NCBI RefSeq assembly: GCF_013426205.1
Contig: NC_089426.1
Coordinates: 496,001 to 560,000, forward strand
Source of the DNA: Metarhizium brunneum
Taxonomy: Eukaryota > Ascomycota > Sordariomycetes > Hypocreales > Clavicipitaceae
Length of the DNA: 64,000 nucleotides
Reading direction: 5' to 3'
Shown: in pieces, positions 11,225 to 22,111 of the stretch
Layout: every line of letters begins with the position of its first letter
Numbering within the stretch: the first letter of the stretch is position 1
The notes under the pieces: model-generated
Told to the model about the DNA's origin: nothing
The model's database searches: none
Seen by the model: the letters and a program-made list of their open reading frames with translations, nothing else
Translations under genes and position numbers: made by a program

Positions 11225-12451
11225 GCGCCCGCAGTAAGGATTCTAACGCAAGCGAATCGAGAATCACGGAAAAGGTTGTTCTAGGGTTTTGATGTTCTTC
11301 TCTCTTTAGTATGATGCCCTCATCTTGAATTTCCAGGTATATCTTGCCCTTGCCCTTCATGTTCGAGCTAAGAAATGACTTGGACGAAAATACTCCTTGA
11401 AACATGACAAGAGATACAGAACACAGTTGTTTAGCAGCCTTCTTCTTTGTGTTTGTGGAGACAGGACGCGGATATTTCCACATCAGCTCTGCTGACACCC
11501 TGGAGCGCGCGGAAAACAACCAACTGCGTCAGATTCCGAGAGAATCCGCACCACGAAAAAGGATGCCAGGAACATAAAGTTGGCGACAAGATATGCCGTC
11601 TTTCGGCCATTCACGTCGGGTGAACGGGCAACTGCGACGCCGCAGCTACACTCGGCCAAGATGTTACCCGGAAAAGGCCCAACAGATCGTGAAGCCCAAG
11701 AAAAGGGCTTTGCTGATACGGGACTTATTAGCTACACAGCTTAGATATATACCTGGATAAGAGCCCTAGGTATAAGCGTTCTTTATATATATATATAGAG
11801 GTTACTTCTCTTTTTTTTCCTTTTAGCAACTAAAGACCTTTAAGACCCTACAAGATTATTATTAAATTGAGCCTCTTTTGCTCTAAGCTCTTAGTTAAGC
11901 CCTTGTCACACAAGGTGGCGACCTAATTAACCGATACTAGCACCTCGGATTCAAGGGCAATAGAGTGTAAATCAGTTTACTTGAGCGGGCAAAGACTAGC
12001 AAGTTTGTATTCTGTTTGGTTCGAGGCAGGAGATGACCTTTGGGGTCTTTTGTTTGCTCTACCTCTACTGCGTCGTCTGTGCAGAATCCAGCCGGATCAA
12101 ACCTCACTCTCCGGACGGTCGAATACTAGCCTCGTTTTTGTGCGTGATTTCTATAGCACTGTGATTCCTTTCATAAGACATTGCATTACAAACCACACTT
12201 CTTCATCAGGAAGTTTATAGTTTTTAATACTGAACATGTAGAGGGACAAGGTCTTCACGCCGCATTCCAGACACGGATCCAAGTGCTTGAGAGTGCAAGA
12301 ACCGCCGTCCTCCATACTGCGTCCATGCACAGCACAAGCCTCGGCTCATTTCAGAAGTAAGCAGGGTCCGCAGTCGAAAAGATGGCCCTGCTCAAATGCC
12401 GAAATAGACCACTGCCAAACCGTTGCGGCTAGTTGAAGGATGCGTGCGCAA
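11225..12451. other. Spacer with a decayed repeat
   Basis: A minus-strand frame at 11196-11519 overlaps the mannosyltransferase end and has no domain. The rest is A+T-rich, with a TATATA run near 11788 and the repeat at 11745-11915. Confidence 0.4.
11745..11915 (-). repeat. Decayed inverted-repeat copy, left type
   Basis: The segment keeps GACCTTTAAGACC, TTATTAAATTGAGCC, GCTCTAAGCTC and CCCTTGTCACACAAGG in the order of the left terminal repeat at 3963-4162, but with many A+T-raising changes, as expected from RIP-like decay. Confidence 0.5.
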
Positions 12452-14593
12452 CTATAGGGCGCGTTTGGTAGGCAGACGCGCCAGTGTGTCGGACGTAAAT
12501 TGCAGATGCTCACCCAAGCTCCATACCAACCTTTGCAGTTCTCCTTTCAACTCGTCAGGCGTGCTTGTGCCTAGCATCGCGCCAGCTGAAGGCGGAGCTG
12601 GAATCACCGGGCCGGAGTGCTGAGGGCAACGGGGACCTTGATCCAGGCTGGGCTGTGTTTGCACGGAAACCTGATCCGATAAACCGCCATGTTGATCCTT
12701 TGGGTAGCCATCATCAGGTACGTGGGGCACCTCAAAGCCACTATCATCCGACACGTATATAGATGGTTCTCTGACGGTTGGCGAGGGTAAAATTGCATGC
12801 AGGACATGTTGTTCAAGCTCGAATGGAGTCTTTTCTATATCTGAACCTGTTGATGTATTGTCGGAACCGGCGGTGGACGGGCGGGTAAGGATTCCCGACT
12901 CATCCGGTAGGCTGGCATCAAGGTCAATAAGGCTCATCGCTGAAGCACGATTAGACTGCGTACTCGAAATACATTGGCTCATGAATACATCTCTTGCGTT
13001 GATATCGCAGACAACGTTTTCCTCGGGGTCTTCAGCATAGTCTAGACTTGCAGAGGTAGCAGCCATCAGAGGAAATTTCCAGTCCTGAGTCAGGCGACGA
13101 GTAGAATGGTATACTTCATCAGTAATTGACGGATAAACTCCTCTGATTGTTCCCATATCAACGACCTGCGACAAGTCGTTGCCGTCGAATGAGGCGTCAA
13201 GATCAATTAGCGACTCTCTGACCGTTGAGCTATCTAGGTCGTCCCGTAGCCGTAAATCATTTGTCAGCAGCTCGATGTGCTGTCCATAGAAAGCACGAGC
13301 ATTGTCGTCATAGTTGATGGTAAAGTCAAGATCGAAAACCTGCTCGAGAGGTACTATGAGTGGCTTCATATTTGGTTGCCGACGTCGCCCAGTTTGTTTT
13401 TGTGGCTGCCAAGGGAAGTCGACGGCCGGTTCATATGCATTCCGAACAGTGTGAGCGTCTGAGGAATTATATTCGAGACCAGCCTCATCCAATGCGTCAA
13501 ATGTCCACTCTTCGTTCAAGTGGGAAGGGAACGAAATATTTGCAGGGCCCTGCGCACCGCCTGCGGATAAGAGGGACAGTCTACTTCCACCTTGCATCTC
13601 CCAAAGTCTGTAGGCGTTGACAAGCTGGGAGAGTGACGCAGTGGGAAATTTGCTCGTGGTGTTGAAAATATAAGGATGTGCCTGGACTTGCTCGATACTG
13701 GGTCGTCGAGCCGGGTCTTGGACCATGCAGCAGGCAACAAAGTCTCGAAGTTGAGGCGAATATTGGTCTCCCTTAAGCCGTGGACAGTTGTGTTTCAGAA
13801 ACGAGCCAAAGTTCGTCATGTCAACCAGGCCGGTCGCATTCGGCGGGAGCCCGGTGGCTACCTCGTACGCCATGGATCCAAAGGCCCAAATATCAACCTC
13901 AATACCGTACGATATCGAGGAGTCGAATAGTTCGGGGGCCATCCACTGGAGTGTGCCTGTGACAGTGCTTCTCTTGTCGAACTTGGTCTCGATAATCCCG
14001 GCGACGCCAAAATCGCAAAGTTGAACGCCTCCAATGTCTGTAATGAGGACATTAGCACATTTAATATCCCGATGAATGACGCCATGGCTGTGAACCCAAT
14101 ACACGGCCTCGGCAACCTCTCGCAAGATGGGGATAATCCACTTCTCTGGCAACCCCCTAGTTGGCCTCATTAGAGTAGCGACACTACCGCCAGCACAATA
14201 CTCAGTGATCATCCAAACAGATTGACCAACGAGATGGGCATCAAGAATACGATTGATGTTTTTCGCCCCCCTGTCGTTGAGAAGTTTCAAGGTGTTGACT
14301 TCCTTTAAAATATCAGCGAATGTATCCGTGCCGCCGGGGCGAATGCTGTCGCCCTCCTCAATGCTAATGATTTTCACGGCAACCAGTCGCCCTGAGTTTA
14401 AGCCACGGGCTTTGTACACCCGGCCGAAGCTTCCCTTGCCGATGAGAACCAGTAACTCGTAGGGTGGTGGCTCTGTACCGTCATTTGCACACTCTGCCGC
14501 AATATAGGATTGGGTCCTCCTAGCATCTTCAACTGCGCTCTTATTGTTTCTCGAAGAGTCGGTGGCACCGACCTGGGCTGTCAGCGTTGCCAT
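12452..14593 (-). CDS. STE20/GCK-type serine-threonine protein kinase
   Basis: The product of 713 residues (from the ATG at 14593) has an N-terminal kinase domain at about residues 40-300 and a long, probably disordered tail. All catalytic motifs are present: GKGSFGRV glycine loop, VAVK lysine, HRDIKCAN catalytic loop, DFG and APE. The TGTLQWMAPELF activation segment and the VDIWAFGSMAYE helix place it with STE20/germinal-centre kinases such as Neurospora MST-1 and yeast Kic1/Nak1-type enzymes, which act in septation, polarity and MAPK-like signalling. The tail contains the motif SLIDLDAS twice (near residues 461 and 552), perhaps a docking repeat. The frame is open to an ATG at 14788, but that extension is Pro/Ser-rich and looks like leader; MATLTAQVG is the more credible start. 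No introns. Exact subfamily is uncertain. Confidence 0.82.
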   Translation of the reverse strand: MATLTAQVGATDSSRNNKSAVEDARRTQSYIAAECANDGTEPPPYELLVLIGKGSFGRVYKARGLNSGRLVAVKIISIEEGDSIRPGGTDTFADILKEVNTLKLLNDRGAKNINRILDAHLVGQSVWMITEYCAGGSVATLMRPTRGLPEKWIIPILREVAEAVYWVHSHGVIHRDIKCANVLITDIGGVQLCDFGVAGIIETKFDKRSTVTGTLQWMAPELFDSSISYGIEVDIWAFGSMAYEVATGLPPNATGLVDMTNFGSFLKHNCPRLKGDQYSPQLRDFVACCMVQDPARRPSIEQVQAHPYIFNTTSKFPTASLSQLVNAYRLWEMQGGSRLSLLSAGGAQGPANISFPSHLNEEWTFDALDEAGLEYNSSDAHTVRNAYEPAVDFPWQPQKQTGRRRQPNMKPLIVPLEQVFDLDFTINYDDNARAFYGQHIELLTNDLRLRDDLDSSTVRESLIDLDASFDGNDLSQVVDMGTIRGVYPSITDEVYHSTRRLTQDWKFPLMAATSASLDYAEDPEENVVCDINARDVFMSQCISSTQSNRASAMSLIDLDASLPDESGILTRPSTAGSDNTSTGSDIEKTPFELEQHVLHAILPSPTVREPSIYVSDDSGFEVPHVPDDGYPKDQHGGLSDQVSVQTQPSLDQGPRCPQHSGPVIPAPPSAGAMLGTSTPDELKGELQRLVWSLGEHLQFTSDTLARLPTKRAL

Positions 14594-15249
14594 GGCTATG
14601 GCATATTCGAAATGCTGTGTGGCGTAGTCGTCGATTTGAACCGGACTGTCGTTTGAACGGACTGGACGGACGGAGGGATTAGGGACGATGGAGGCTTGGA
14701 GGCTTTGATCTGCCTGACCAGTTGACACAATAAGTGGGACCAGGGGACCAGTTGGTCTGGTCGAGACCCAGCCAGCACGTGCTATCACTTGGCGGCAGTG
14801 ACAAGGTCACCTCCACAGAGGATCAATCGACCCGAGATGCCCCACCCGCGGCTTGTGCTTTGAAAGCTTGGGACTTGTTGTAAAGGAAATGAAGAAGACC
14901 GGACCTCAATAAAGAAATAAAACCTCCTCTTGTAGGAGGCATCCACTTTTCGCAGAGTCGCCGAGACAGAGCTTCGGGCATCATGAGGATCACACAATTT
15001 GCCATCACATCGGGGATTAACTTCATGTAACACTCAAACTATACACGGCTATAATAGACATGGCCTTACTTCCGCCTGTTGGTTGCCTTAGCCTATTGAG
15101 GACCCCAACGAGCCGAATTGCTCCATATATCCGATCGTGAAACAATCCATCAATCTTGCCCCCGTAGACAGTATCCAAAATTGTTGGTGTTCTTCGGCTA
15201 TTCCAGTGTTAGTCTGGGCAGCTGTCCTGCTCCAGGCTAGACTTACACA

Positions 15250-15432
15250 TTAATGACAAGACGGGCACTTTCCAGGAACAATTTTACATTTGCTTGTATC
15301 CGTAATAAGAGGCGCACATTGCTTCTTCGTCCCTTCCTTGACACCTTTGCACAAGTCGTAGCCTGGGGCGCCGTCCGGCCGCGTGTGTCGACATTGTTGA
15401 AACATCTTCCGTGGGATAACGTAAAAACACAT
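15250..15432 (-). CDS. Small Cys-rich hypothetical protein
   Basis: A 60-residue frame beginning MCFYVIPRKMF ends in a cysteine-spaced segment (CKGVKEGTKKQC, then CKIVPGKCPSCH). Hypocrealean genomes hold many short non-secreted proteins of this style, with an MC start and a terminal CPxC. There is no signal peptide and I do not recognise a family. It could equally be chance. Confidence 0.3.
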   Translation of the reverse strand: MCFYVIPRKMFQQCRHTRPDGAPGYDLCKGVKEGTKKQCAPLITDTSKCKIVPGKCPSCH

Positions 15433-15506
15433 GATGGTTACGAATCTAATTTTGTTCAGGTGAAATGAGACGACTGAGGATGGAGAGATGTTGTTGATTC
15501 ACGACC

Positions 15507-15673
15507 TGTGTGCCAAGGGCTTGGAATGAATTCGTGTTCAGCTAATAATTTGCTTGAATATCAAAGGTCCTTGGTTTCCTGAAGGGCGTATAACCTTGAT
15601 TTATCTGAAGAAGCAGTGAACAAGTGAGCTTAGAGGCCTAAGGCCTCAACTAGGTCTCGAGTTCTTGTGTAAC
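15507..15673 (+). repeat. Decayed inverted-repeat copy, right type
   Basis: It opens TGTGTGCCAAGGGCTTGG and keeps ATATCAAAGGTCCTTGGTTTCC and a terminal TTGTGTAAC, matching 5201-5398 in the same orientation. With 11745-11915 it brackets the kinase gene in the arrangement expected of the two ends of one element. Confidence 0.5.
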
Positions 15674-17559
15674 TATCGTCAGGTTCAAGGTACGGCCCGT
15701 GCCTCTGATTAATCCAACAGGCGTCTCAGAATCTATATTTGACGAGAGACGCTCAAAGTCGAGTAATGGCGTACGTAATGGTGGCCAATCAATTATGGCA
15801 CAAGGCTATTTCATGCCGACACGTCCGTCTATTTTAGTCACCTTGCATGCGAGCCGTCTTGAGAGTAATGAGAAACCCTGGTCAGAGCGCCAACACGACA
15901 TGTTTTGACGAATCTCGAGTACCCAAATGGCAAGTGAAAGTCCTTTCAAAACAACGTCGACACCATTGTGGCCTTTGAAACAGGCTAACCTTTCTGAGAA
16001 AACGACGTATTAAACATGCCGTGTTGAACCGAATGGACGGAGAAAGGCTGTTGCGATGATCTTTTGCAATTATTCGTGTTGGTCCAAGCTTGGCCTCCCA
16101 AGGGCGCGTATTGCAGCACAATCATTGGCCTGCTACTTGGTGCCTGGTGTTGCTTCTGTTCAGCATGTACGCTGTTCTTTCCGATTCCACGTCACGGGTT
16201 GTGCTGCCTCAAAACTCCTTGAGGTATTCTCAACGACTCAACACCCTAGACGAATCGTGCAAGGGACATCCATAGGTACAATAAGAGTCTGGTGAGACGG
16301 TACTACTTCGGGGATAAAGTACCAGACATTTGCACAAGAATTCTCAGCCGTCGAGGATTTCGAGGTCTGACAAGAGTGCATGCGTGACAGCAATGTGCTC
16401 GGCGCAACTACTCTCCCAGTCTGTATCCTACCTGTCATGCATGACGCCTAGCCTTAACATTCCTAAGTTGAAGCCCAGGACCCTATTAACAAGACCATGA
16501 TGCCAACGAACGAGTCGTCCTAGTGACAGGCAAAGCGGGCGAGAATAATCAAGTGAATCTCACACCCTCAGCAGGCCGTTCGGCGACCGGCTATGACTTC
16601 TATGTCTAGCTGTAATTGTTGTGGACACTGTGGCCAGCTACGAGCATCGCGATATTATAAGTTGTATTGCGTAGTAAAGATACGATTATTGAAATAATTA
16701 GCTATACCTGCTATTATATATATATATATTACTAAAAGTAGAAATAAACTTAGGAAAAAAAGGGAAAAAGGCTACCCCTTTTTTCTCAGTTAAATCGTCC
16801 CCTTATCTGAGATATACATCATTTAAGTCCAGGCCAGCTTCGCAAGGGGCCTAACAACTCTCATATCACTTTCTTATAATGCTATCAAATAAATTAAATA
16901 TCGAGATCGTAGCGTGCGGTCACAAGTAATTACCCACACCCTGGTACCAGGTTACTCGCATCAGAAATCTACAGCTCTTGCCAACTCCAATAACCCTAAC
17001 CCTAATTGTCATAACCCACCAGGCCCTGTTATCAGATGAATAGGAAAGACGACTCGACCAATTTTTCTTGGCGATAGAGCATGGCATGGTTCTGCATTCT
17101 TTCAACGCTAGCATAACGCATAACCATAACACTTTAAAACTCGGGCTTCCTCCAAGTTTGGTGGGTAATTTGCGCGCTCAGCCCCAAATCGAGATTCATG
17201 AACGCCATGTTCGCGTCGCAACTACACAATTTCCCATTTCTCCACTCATTCGGCTAATAGTGGACTGCAGCCCTGGGGAATAATGCTATTTTCGGCATGG
17301 GCGTGGATGCCACACCTTGTTTCTTGCTGCCCGTTTCTACACTTGCTTCTCAGCTCGTGGAGCCTTTATGGAGAAACCACATTAAAGGCTGCCGGGGCAA
17401 GAGGGGGGATGGGTTTTGCCGTGTCTCCTGTTTACTCCCGAATCCTGTTTCTGTTTCCTCCGCCCCCGCTGCTCGACTTCGCTTTATATTGACCAGCGCC
17501 CGGATGCAGACCCGCCAGCCTTGCAGTCTGTTTAGTTTTGCGAATTTGTTTCCAACAGC

Positions 17560-18426
17560 ATGAAGCCTCCCATCACAACAGCAATCGCTTTTGCGGCTGC
17601 TACTGTCTATGCCCAGATCGATGTCCTTACCGGTGCTCTGTCTAATGTGTCTTCCAGCGTCGAAGCCCTCGACAAGGCTACTACAGACTTTAATATCGAC
17701 GCGATCAAGACCAACGCCGATACCCTCATCTCCACCATAGCAACAGGCAAGGATGCAGTCAATGCCTCGCAGGTCGTCACACTCGTCGATTCTCTGGGTT
17801 TGAACGGCCCTGTTCTGCTCCAGAACAAGGACTTTGAAACCCTGGCCGCCGACTTGAAAACCAAGCGCCCCGACATTGAAAAGGCGAATGCGTGCAGCGA
17901 CGTTCACTCCAGAATCGCTAGCATCAACACGGGGTCATTGGGCCTCACGGAGGCAATCATCGCCAAGGTCCCCCAGGCTGCACAGCCTATTGTTCGACAG
18001 GTCGCCGCCGGGGCCTCTAGGGTCCTGAACCAGGCGCAGTACGACTTCTCCGAGGACAACTGCAAGGACGCGTCGCCGACGGCGAGCCCTACCCCGTCGC
18101 CGACGGCAAGTTCCAGCGCCGACTCGAAGCAAACGCCAGTCGGCGCCATAGTCGGCGGGGTCCTGGGAGGTGTGGGTATCATGGCGGTGATCGGACTCTC
18201 TATCTTCCTGTTTCTGAGACGCAGGAGGCAGCGGAGGCTGAAACAGGAGCGCGAACCACCCGTCGAACTCGAGGCCAATGACGGCCCGCCGCCGCTACTA
18301 AAGGACTACAAAGAAGAATGTGCAAAGGCGGAGCGCGGCGAGCAAGAGGCGGAGAGAGCGGAAATGTGCGCGGACAGCACGGCGATTCACGAGGCGCCGG
18401 AAAATGCGCGGTACGAGTTGGAGTAG
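17560..18426 (+). CDS. HsbA-domain cell-surface protein with a membrane anchor
   Basis: The 288-residue protein has a cleavable signal peptide (MKPPITTAIAFAAATVYA), then a domain of about 150 residues matching the hydrophobic-surface-binding protein A / cell-wall galactomannoprotein family (DVLTGALSNVSSSVEALD near the start and an amphipathic helical body with two conserved cysteines). A Ser/Thr/Pro linker follows (SPTASPTPSPTASSS, residues about 170-185), then a transmembrane helix (VGAIVGGVLGGVGIMAVIGL) with a basic RRRRQRRLK stop-transfer and an acidic cytosolic tail. HsbA proteins attach to hydrophobic surfaces and recruit hydrolases such as cutinases; a membrane-anchored form suggests a wall-spanning sensor or anchor, which is inference. 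Intronless. Confidence 0.85.
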   Translation: MKPPITTAIAFAAATVYAQIDVLTGALSNVSSSVEALDKATTDFNIDAIKTNADTLISTIATGKDAVNASQVVTLVDSLGLNGPVLLQNKDFETLAADLKTKRPDIEKANACSDVHSRIASINTGSLGLTEAIIAKVPQAAQPIVRQVAAGASRVLNQAQYDFSEDNCKDASPTASPTPSPTASSSADSKQTPVGAIVGGVLGGVGIMAVIGLSIFLFLRRRRQRRLKQEREPPVELEANDGPPPLLKDYKEECAKAERGEQEAERAEMCADSTAIHEAPENARYELE

Positions 18427-18683
18427 ACTACCTCGGTCCAAGTGTGGCAGGAATCATCAGCGGGGTGAAGCTGGCGGCTGTGTCTCGGACTGAAGCAAGA
18501 CTGAGCTTCATGAAGAGTAGGAAGCGCATCTACCTGTTAAACATGTCGTGATAACTAACCCTGTGCTTAGTTCGAGAATAGACATGTACAGCCTCAGATA
18601 TCGCGTCACACGATGAAAGACGAACCACGGCAATTTCTGTACCAAAAATTTATTTACGACCAAAATTCTACGCCATCGCGATT

Positions 18684-20539
18684 CTACGCCGCGCAATCCT
18701 CCAGCGGCGACTGCCCGCAAAACAGCTGCGAAATGACGGCGCCTCTCACGCCCCGCGCCAGCATGCGCTCCCTCATCTCCTCCAGTCGCGGCCGGGCCGT
18801 GAACACTGACCGAAGATTGCCCTCGCCGTCCTTGCGCCCCGACCACCAGGCCTCCCCGGCGGCGGCGGCGCGCGGCCACGCGAGGGTGTCGAGGCTCACG
18901 GGGTCAATCATCTCCGTCCACACGGCCACCTCGCCGCCAATGACGTTGGCGGCCGCCTCGGCCGTCATGTTTTCCACCGGGTCGTGGCTGTAGATGAGCC
19001 GCCAGTTCTTGGTGGGCGAGCAGTAGTCGGCAAAGGGGTACGCGGCGTCGAGGCTCGGCCCGTCTTTGAAGTCGAGCCACTGGCCGCGGCCGCAGTCGAG
19101 GTACTATCACAAGTTAGTCTTCTTTCTGGCCACGTGTTTGGAGGGAGGGACGCACGTAGACATCGAAGGTGGAGTCGATGACCTTGTGGCCGGCGGCGGC
19201 GAGCTTCGCGACCGACGCCGAGCCGAGCCAGGCCTGGACGACGGTGTCGTTGCCCACGTCGGCGGACCATTCTTCCACCATTTCCTCCCAGACGATGGGG
19301 ACGAGGCCGTGCCCGCGGATGTTGTTGTGGGCGTGGTCGAGGAACCGCTGCAGCAGGGGCTGGAGCAGCGTCATGTTGTCCGTCTGCAGGTCCGGGTCTA
19401 GCAGCGAGTTGGTGGCCTTGTACTCGTCGCCGCCGGTGTGGAAGTAGGCCGAGTATGGGCTCAGGCGGGGGAGCAGGTCGTCGAAGAGGGTGGAGACGAA
19501 GTTCTCGACGTCGGTGTTGTTGAGCTTGAGGGCGCCGCAGGGCGGCTGCGCGCAGTACTTGTCGTACGGCTTCTCGTTGTATGCGACGCTCAGGCCCGGG
19601 TAGGCCTTGTCGATGCCGACGTGGCCGGGCATGTCGATCTCCAGAAGCACCTGGACGCCACGGGCGACGCCGTACTCTTGGATTTCTTGGATGGCCTGCG
19701 GCGAGTAGGTGAGGCCGGGGGCGTAGCGGCCCTTTTCGGCAAGCTTGGGGAGGGCTGGGACCTCGAGGGGCCAGGACTGGGTGTTGGTGATGTGCAGGTG
19801 TATCACGTTCATCTTGTTCATGGCCAGGCCGTCAATGGTCCTCTTGATGTCGTCGACGGCGAACCAGTGCCGGCTGAGGTCGAGGACCAGGCCGCGGTGA
19901 GGAAATCGCGGCGCATCCTGGATAGATACGGGCGCTTGCTTGGTGTAAAAGGCGTCGCCGGAGCTGTGCTTGAAGAAGAGCTGGGTGAAGGACTCGAGGC
20001 CGCGGACAAGACCGGTCGAGGTGACGGCCTCGATGGACGCTTCGCCATTTGCCTCGAGATGGAGCGAGTACGACTCGTCGACTTGGCCGGCGAGGGGCTT
20101 GAAGACGGTGGCGTTGTCCTCTCCGGTCTGGGTAATGGTCAAGGACGTGACTTTGCCCGCGCCGCCATCCAGGGCGGGCTCAAAGTCGGATCCCGGCGGG
20201 TTCAGCATCCACGGCACAAGACCATGTTCAAAAATGGCAGTTAAGCTGCGTGCAACAGCACCATGAACGACCTGACTGCTGGAGCTGGGTGACTCTTTGG
20301 TCTCGCCGGCGCCATCGTGCGAGACCTATCCGTCGTTAGGCACCGTTGACCTTTGCATATGACGAGAGGGAGGGGACTTGGTTCCAACGTACAGGCTCGC
20401 CATTGTAAGTGACTTGAATGGACTTGTCAACAAAAAGAACATCTTGTCCGGTGGAGATTTGCTGGGGAACGGGCCAGATGGCGTCGACGGGACGGAGCGC
20501 CGCAAGGGCGGCTACAGCAATGATGGCGTTGTTGAGCAT
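18684..20539 (-). CDS. Secreted beta-N-acetylhexosaminidase (GH20)
   Basis: The enzyme removes terminal GlcNAc from chitin oligomers and glycans. Three exons join cleanly: 20539-20393, 20325-19156 and 19103-18684, with introns GTACGT...ATAG (67 nt) and GTGCGT...ATAG (52 nt), giving 578 residues. A signal peptide (MLNNAIIAVAALAALRPVDA) is followed by the small GH20b N-terminal domain starting IWPVPQQ, then the TIM barrel from RFPHRGLVLDLSRHWF. The catalytic Asp-Glu pair lies in HTGGDEYK at about residue 347, and WLGSAS, YYLDCGRGQW and GGEVAVWTE are the substrate-site motifs near the end. The second splice is needed to form the YYLDCG motif. Most similar in layout to fungal NagA/Nag1 enzymes used in chitin turnover. 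Confidence 0.93.
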
Positions 20540-22111
20540 TGGTGCTCCCCAGGTTGAACGATGACAACTTACAAGTATACTAGACGGCACGGGTAGACGA
20601 CGGCCCCATGGCTTAAAAAACAAAGTGATTCGGAGAGCAGAGACGGGGTCGGAATGATTTCCGGCCGCATGGTGCCTTGTCTACTTGGGCACAAAGCGCT
20701 CATCGTGGTCAGCTGTTGTGATGAGATTTGAAGTGTCGAGGTCAATGCCGATGCTACCAGACTTGACTTCCAACGCTCCGTCAGGCTCCACACCCCACCT
20801 CTGGTATAGTAAAAGCGGCGAATCGGCGTTTTTGAAGCTTGTGGATGAATCGACGGATCCGGACTAGCGTCACGCTGCTTTGAAGGCTTTTTGTTCCTCC
20901 CGCACTCGAGGGCGTCCTCGATCGGCACATCGTTCATGCTGGGACATGCAGCCGCTAACCTTATCGAGCAGGAGGAGCAGACCTGTGCAGCTGTGCTTGG
21001 ACAGAAATCGGCATTGGAACGGGGGCAACGTTACGCTGCCAATTGACGCTCAGGCAAAGCATAACACGGGGCTCCTTCATCATTTGCAGAACCCTCGAGG
21101 CTCGTGGTGTCGTGGCGAGTTCCGTGGTTGGAAAGGTAACCCCTGACATGTGTGCGAGAAGTTAAAGTCGTCTGGCGCCGGGACAGGCTTTAGCCGAGAC
21201 ACCCGGGACTGGGGTCAACTGTTTGCTGACGTCAATTGTCATCTTCACCGCCTGCAAACGCGTGTCGCAGCATTGGGCCAGTCGCTGCGCTCTCACCAGC
21301 CACAAACTGACGGCGGAGAGTGTAAGCAGAGTTGTGTGCTGGGTAATAAATGCACTCGGAGTCTTTATTGCAAATTGACTTGACCAATTGACGGCGGCCA
21401 AGCTGGCTCAGTGCTATTTTGGCTGGGAGCATTGAGCACTTGAGGGAAATTTTCCTGCGTAAACCAGACTCTTCCACCAAAACCGAAGGAGCAAACCATC
21501 GTGATTCTGCAGTCGAATAGCCCCCGCATGCCATGCGCTCTCCAACGCATTAGGTATGGAAGGTCAAAAGGTGTCTCGTTCCTTCCTGTTTGGATGCCAA
21601 CTGGTAGGGTCAACTGGTGTTTGTATTTCATAGACCTGGCACTGGGGATAAGCTTTCCATGTTAGGCTACATATATCTGGCAGCTGTTTTTGATCAACTT
21701 CGAAAGGTCAATTCCTCTGTCTAACAACGCATCAATTGATGTTTTTCCTCCATGGCTCACTGGCTGACAACTGGGTCGTCTGTTTGTAATGCCAACGGTG
21801 CCAATTCATCACACTAGTAGTGATTGTAACGCCGTTTGTTTGTCCACATGCTATTGACACTTGAGGTCGCAAAGCTACGCTCACTTGCCATTCACTTGCC
21901 GCTCACTTTTCATTCTACAATGCATCCAGTAAAGGCACGCGTGGTCAAAACTCATTCACAGGGCCAGATAAAGTTTGCATTTTTCTTGTTTATTAAGGGC
22001 AACCAAGCTCTCCACCGATGCCTGTTTTCTCGTCAACACTTCTCCTTTCCTGTTTTCGCTCACTGCGTATTCCGTTTCTTTTCGTTCGCAGCATTGCGTT
22101 TCCGACACAAC
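20540..22111. other. Spacer
   Basis: Divergent upstream regions of the hexosaminidase and BTB genes. Overlapping short frames on both strands (for example 20569-20937, 21162-21631) show no domain. Confidence 0.5.

Larger units (their letters stand above)
14594..17559. other. Long spacer with repeats
   Basis: Holds the kinase upstream region, a possible small Cys-rich ORF (15250-15432), a repeat copy (15507-15673), an A+T-rich stretch at 16640-16900 with a TATATA run, and the promoter of the HsbA gene. No other gene is supported. Confidence 0.4.

Noticed and set aside
16988..17020. Telomere-like AACCCTAACCCTAA
   Set aside because: Only about two units, inside a long spacer with genes on both sides; chance or a trivial remnant.
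19438..20244. 268-codon plus-strand frame opposite the hexosaminidase
   Set aside because: Antisense shadow of the GH20 gene, rich in Val/Gly/Asp repeats typical of such shadows.
21836..22111. 92-codon N-terminal extension of the BTB frame
   Set aside because: Hydrophobic/aromatic sequence unlike BTB proteins, and better explained as 5' leader.
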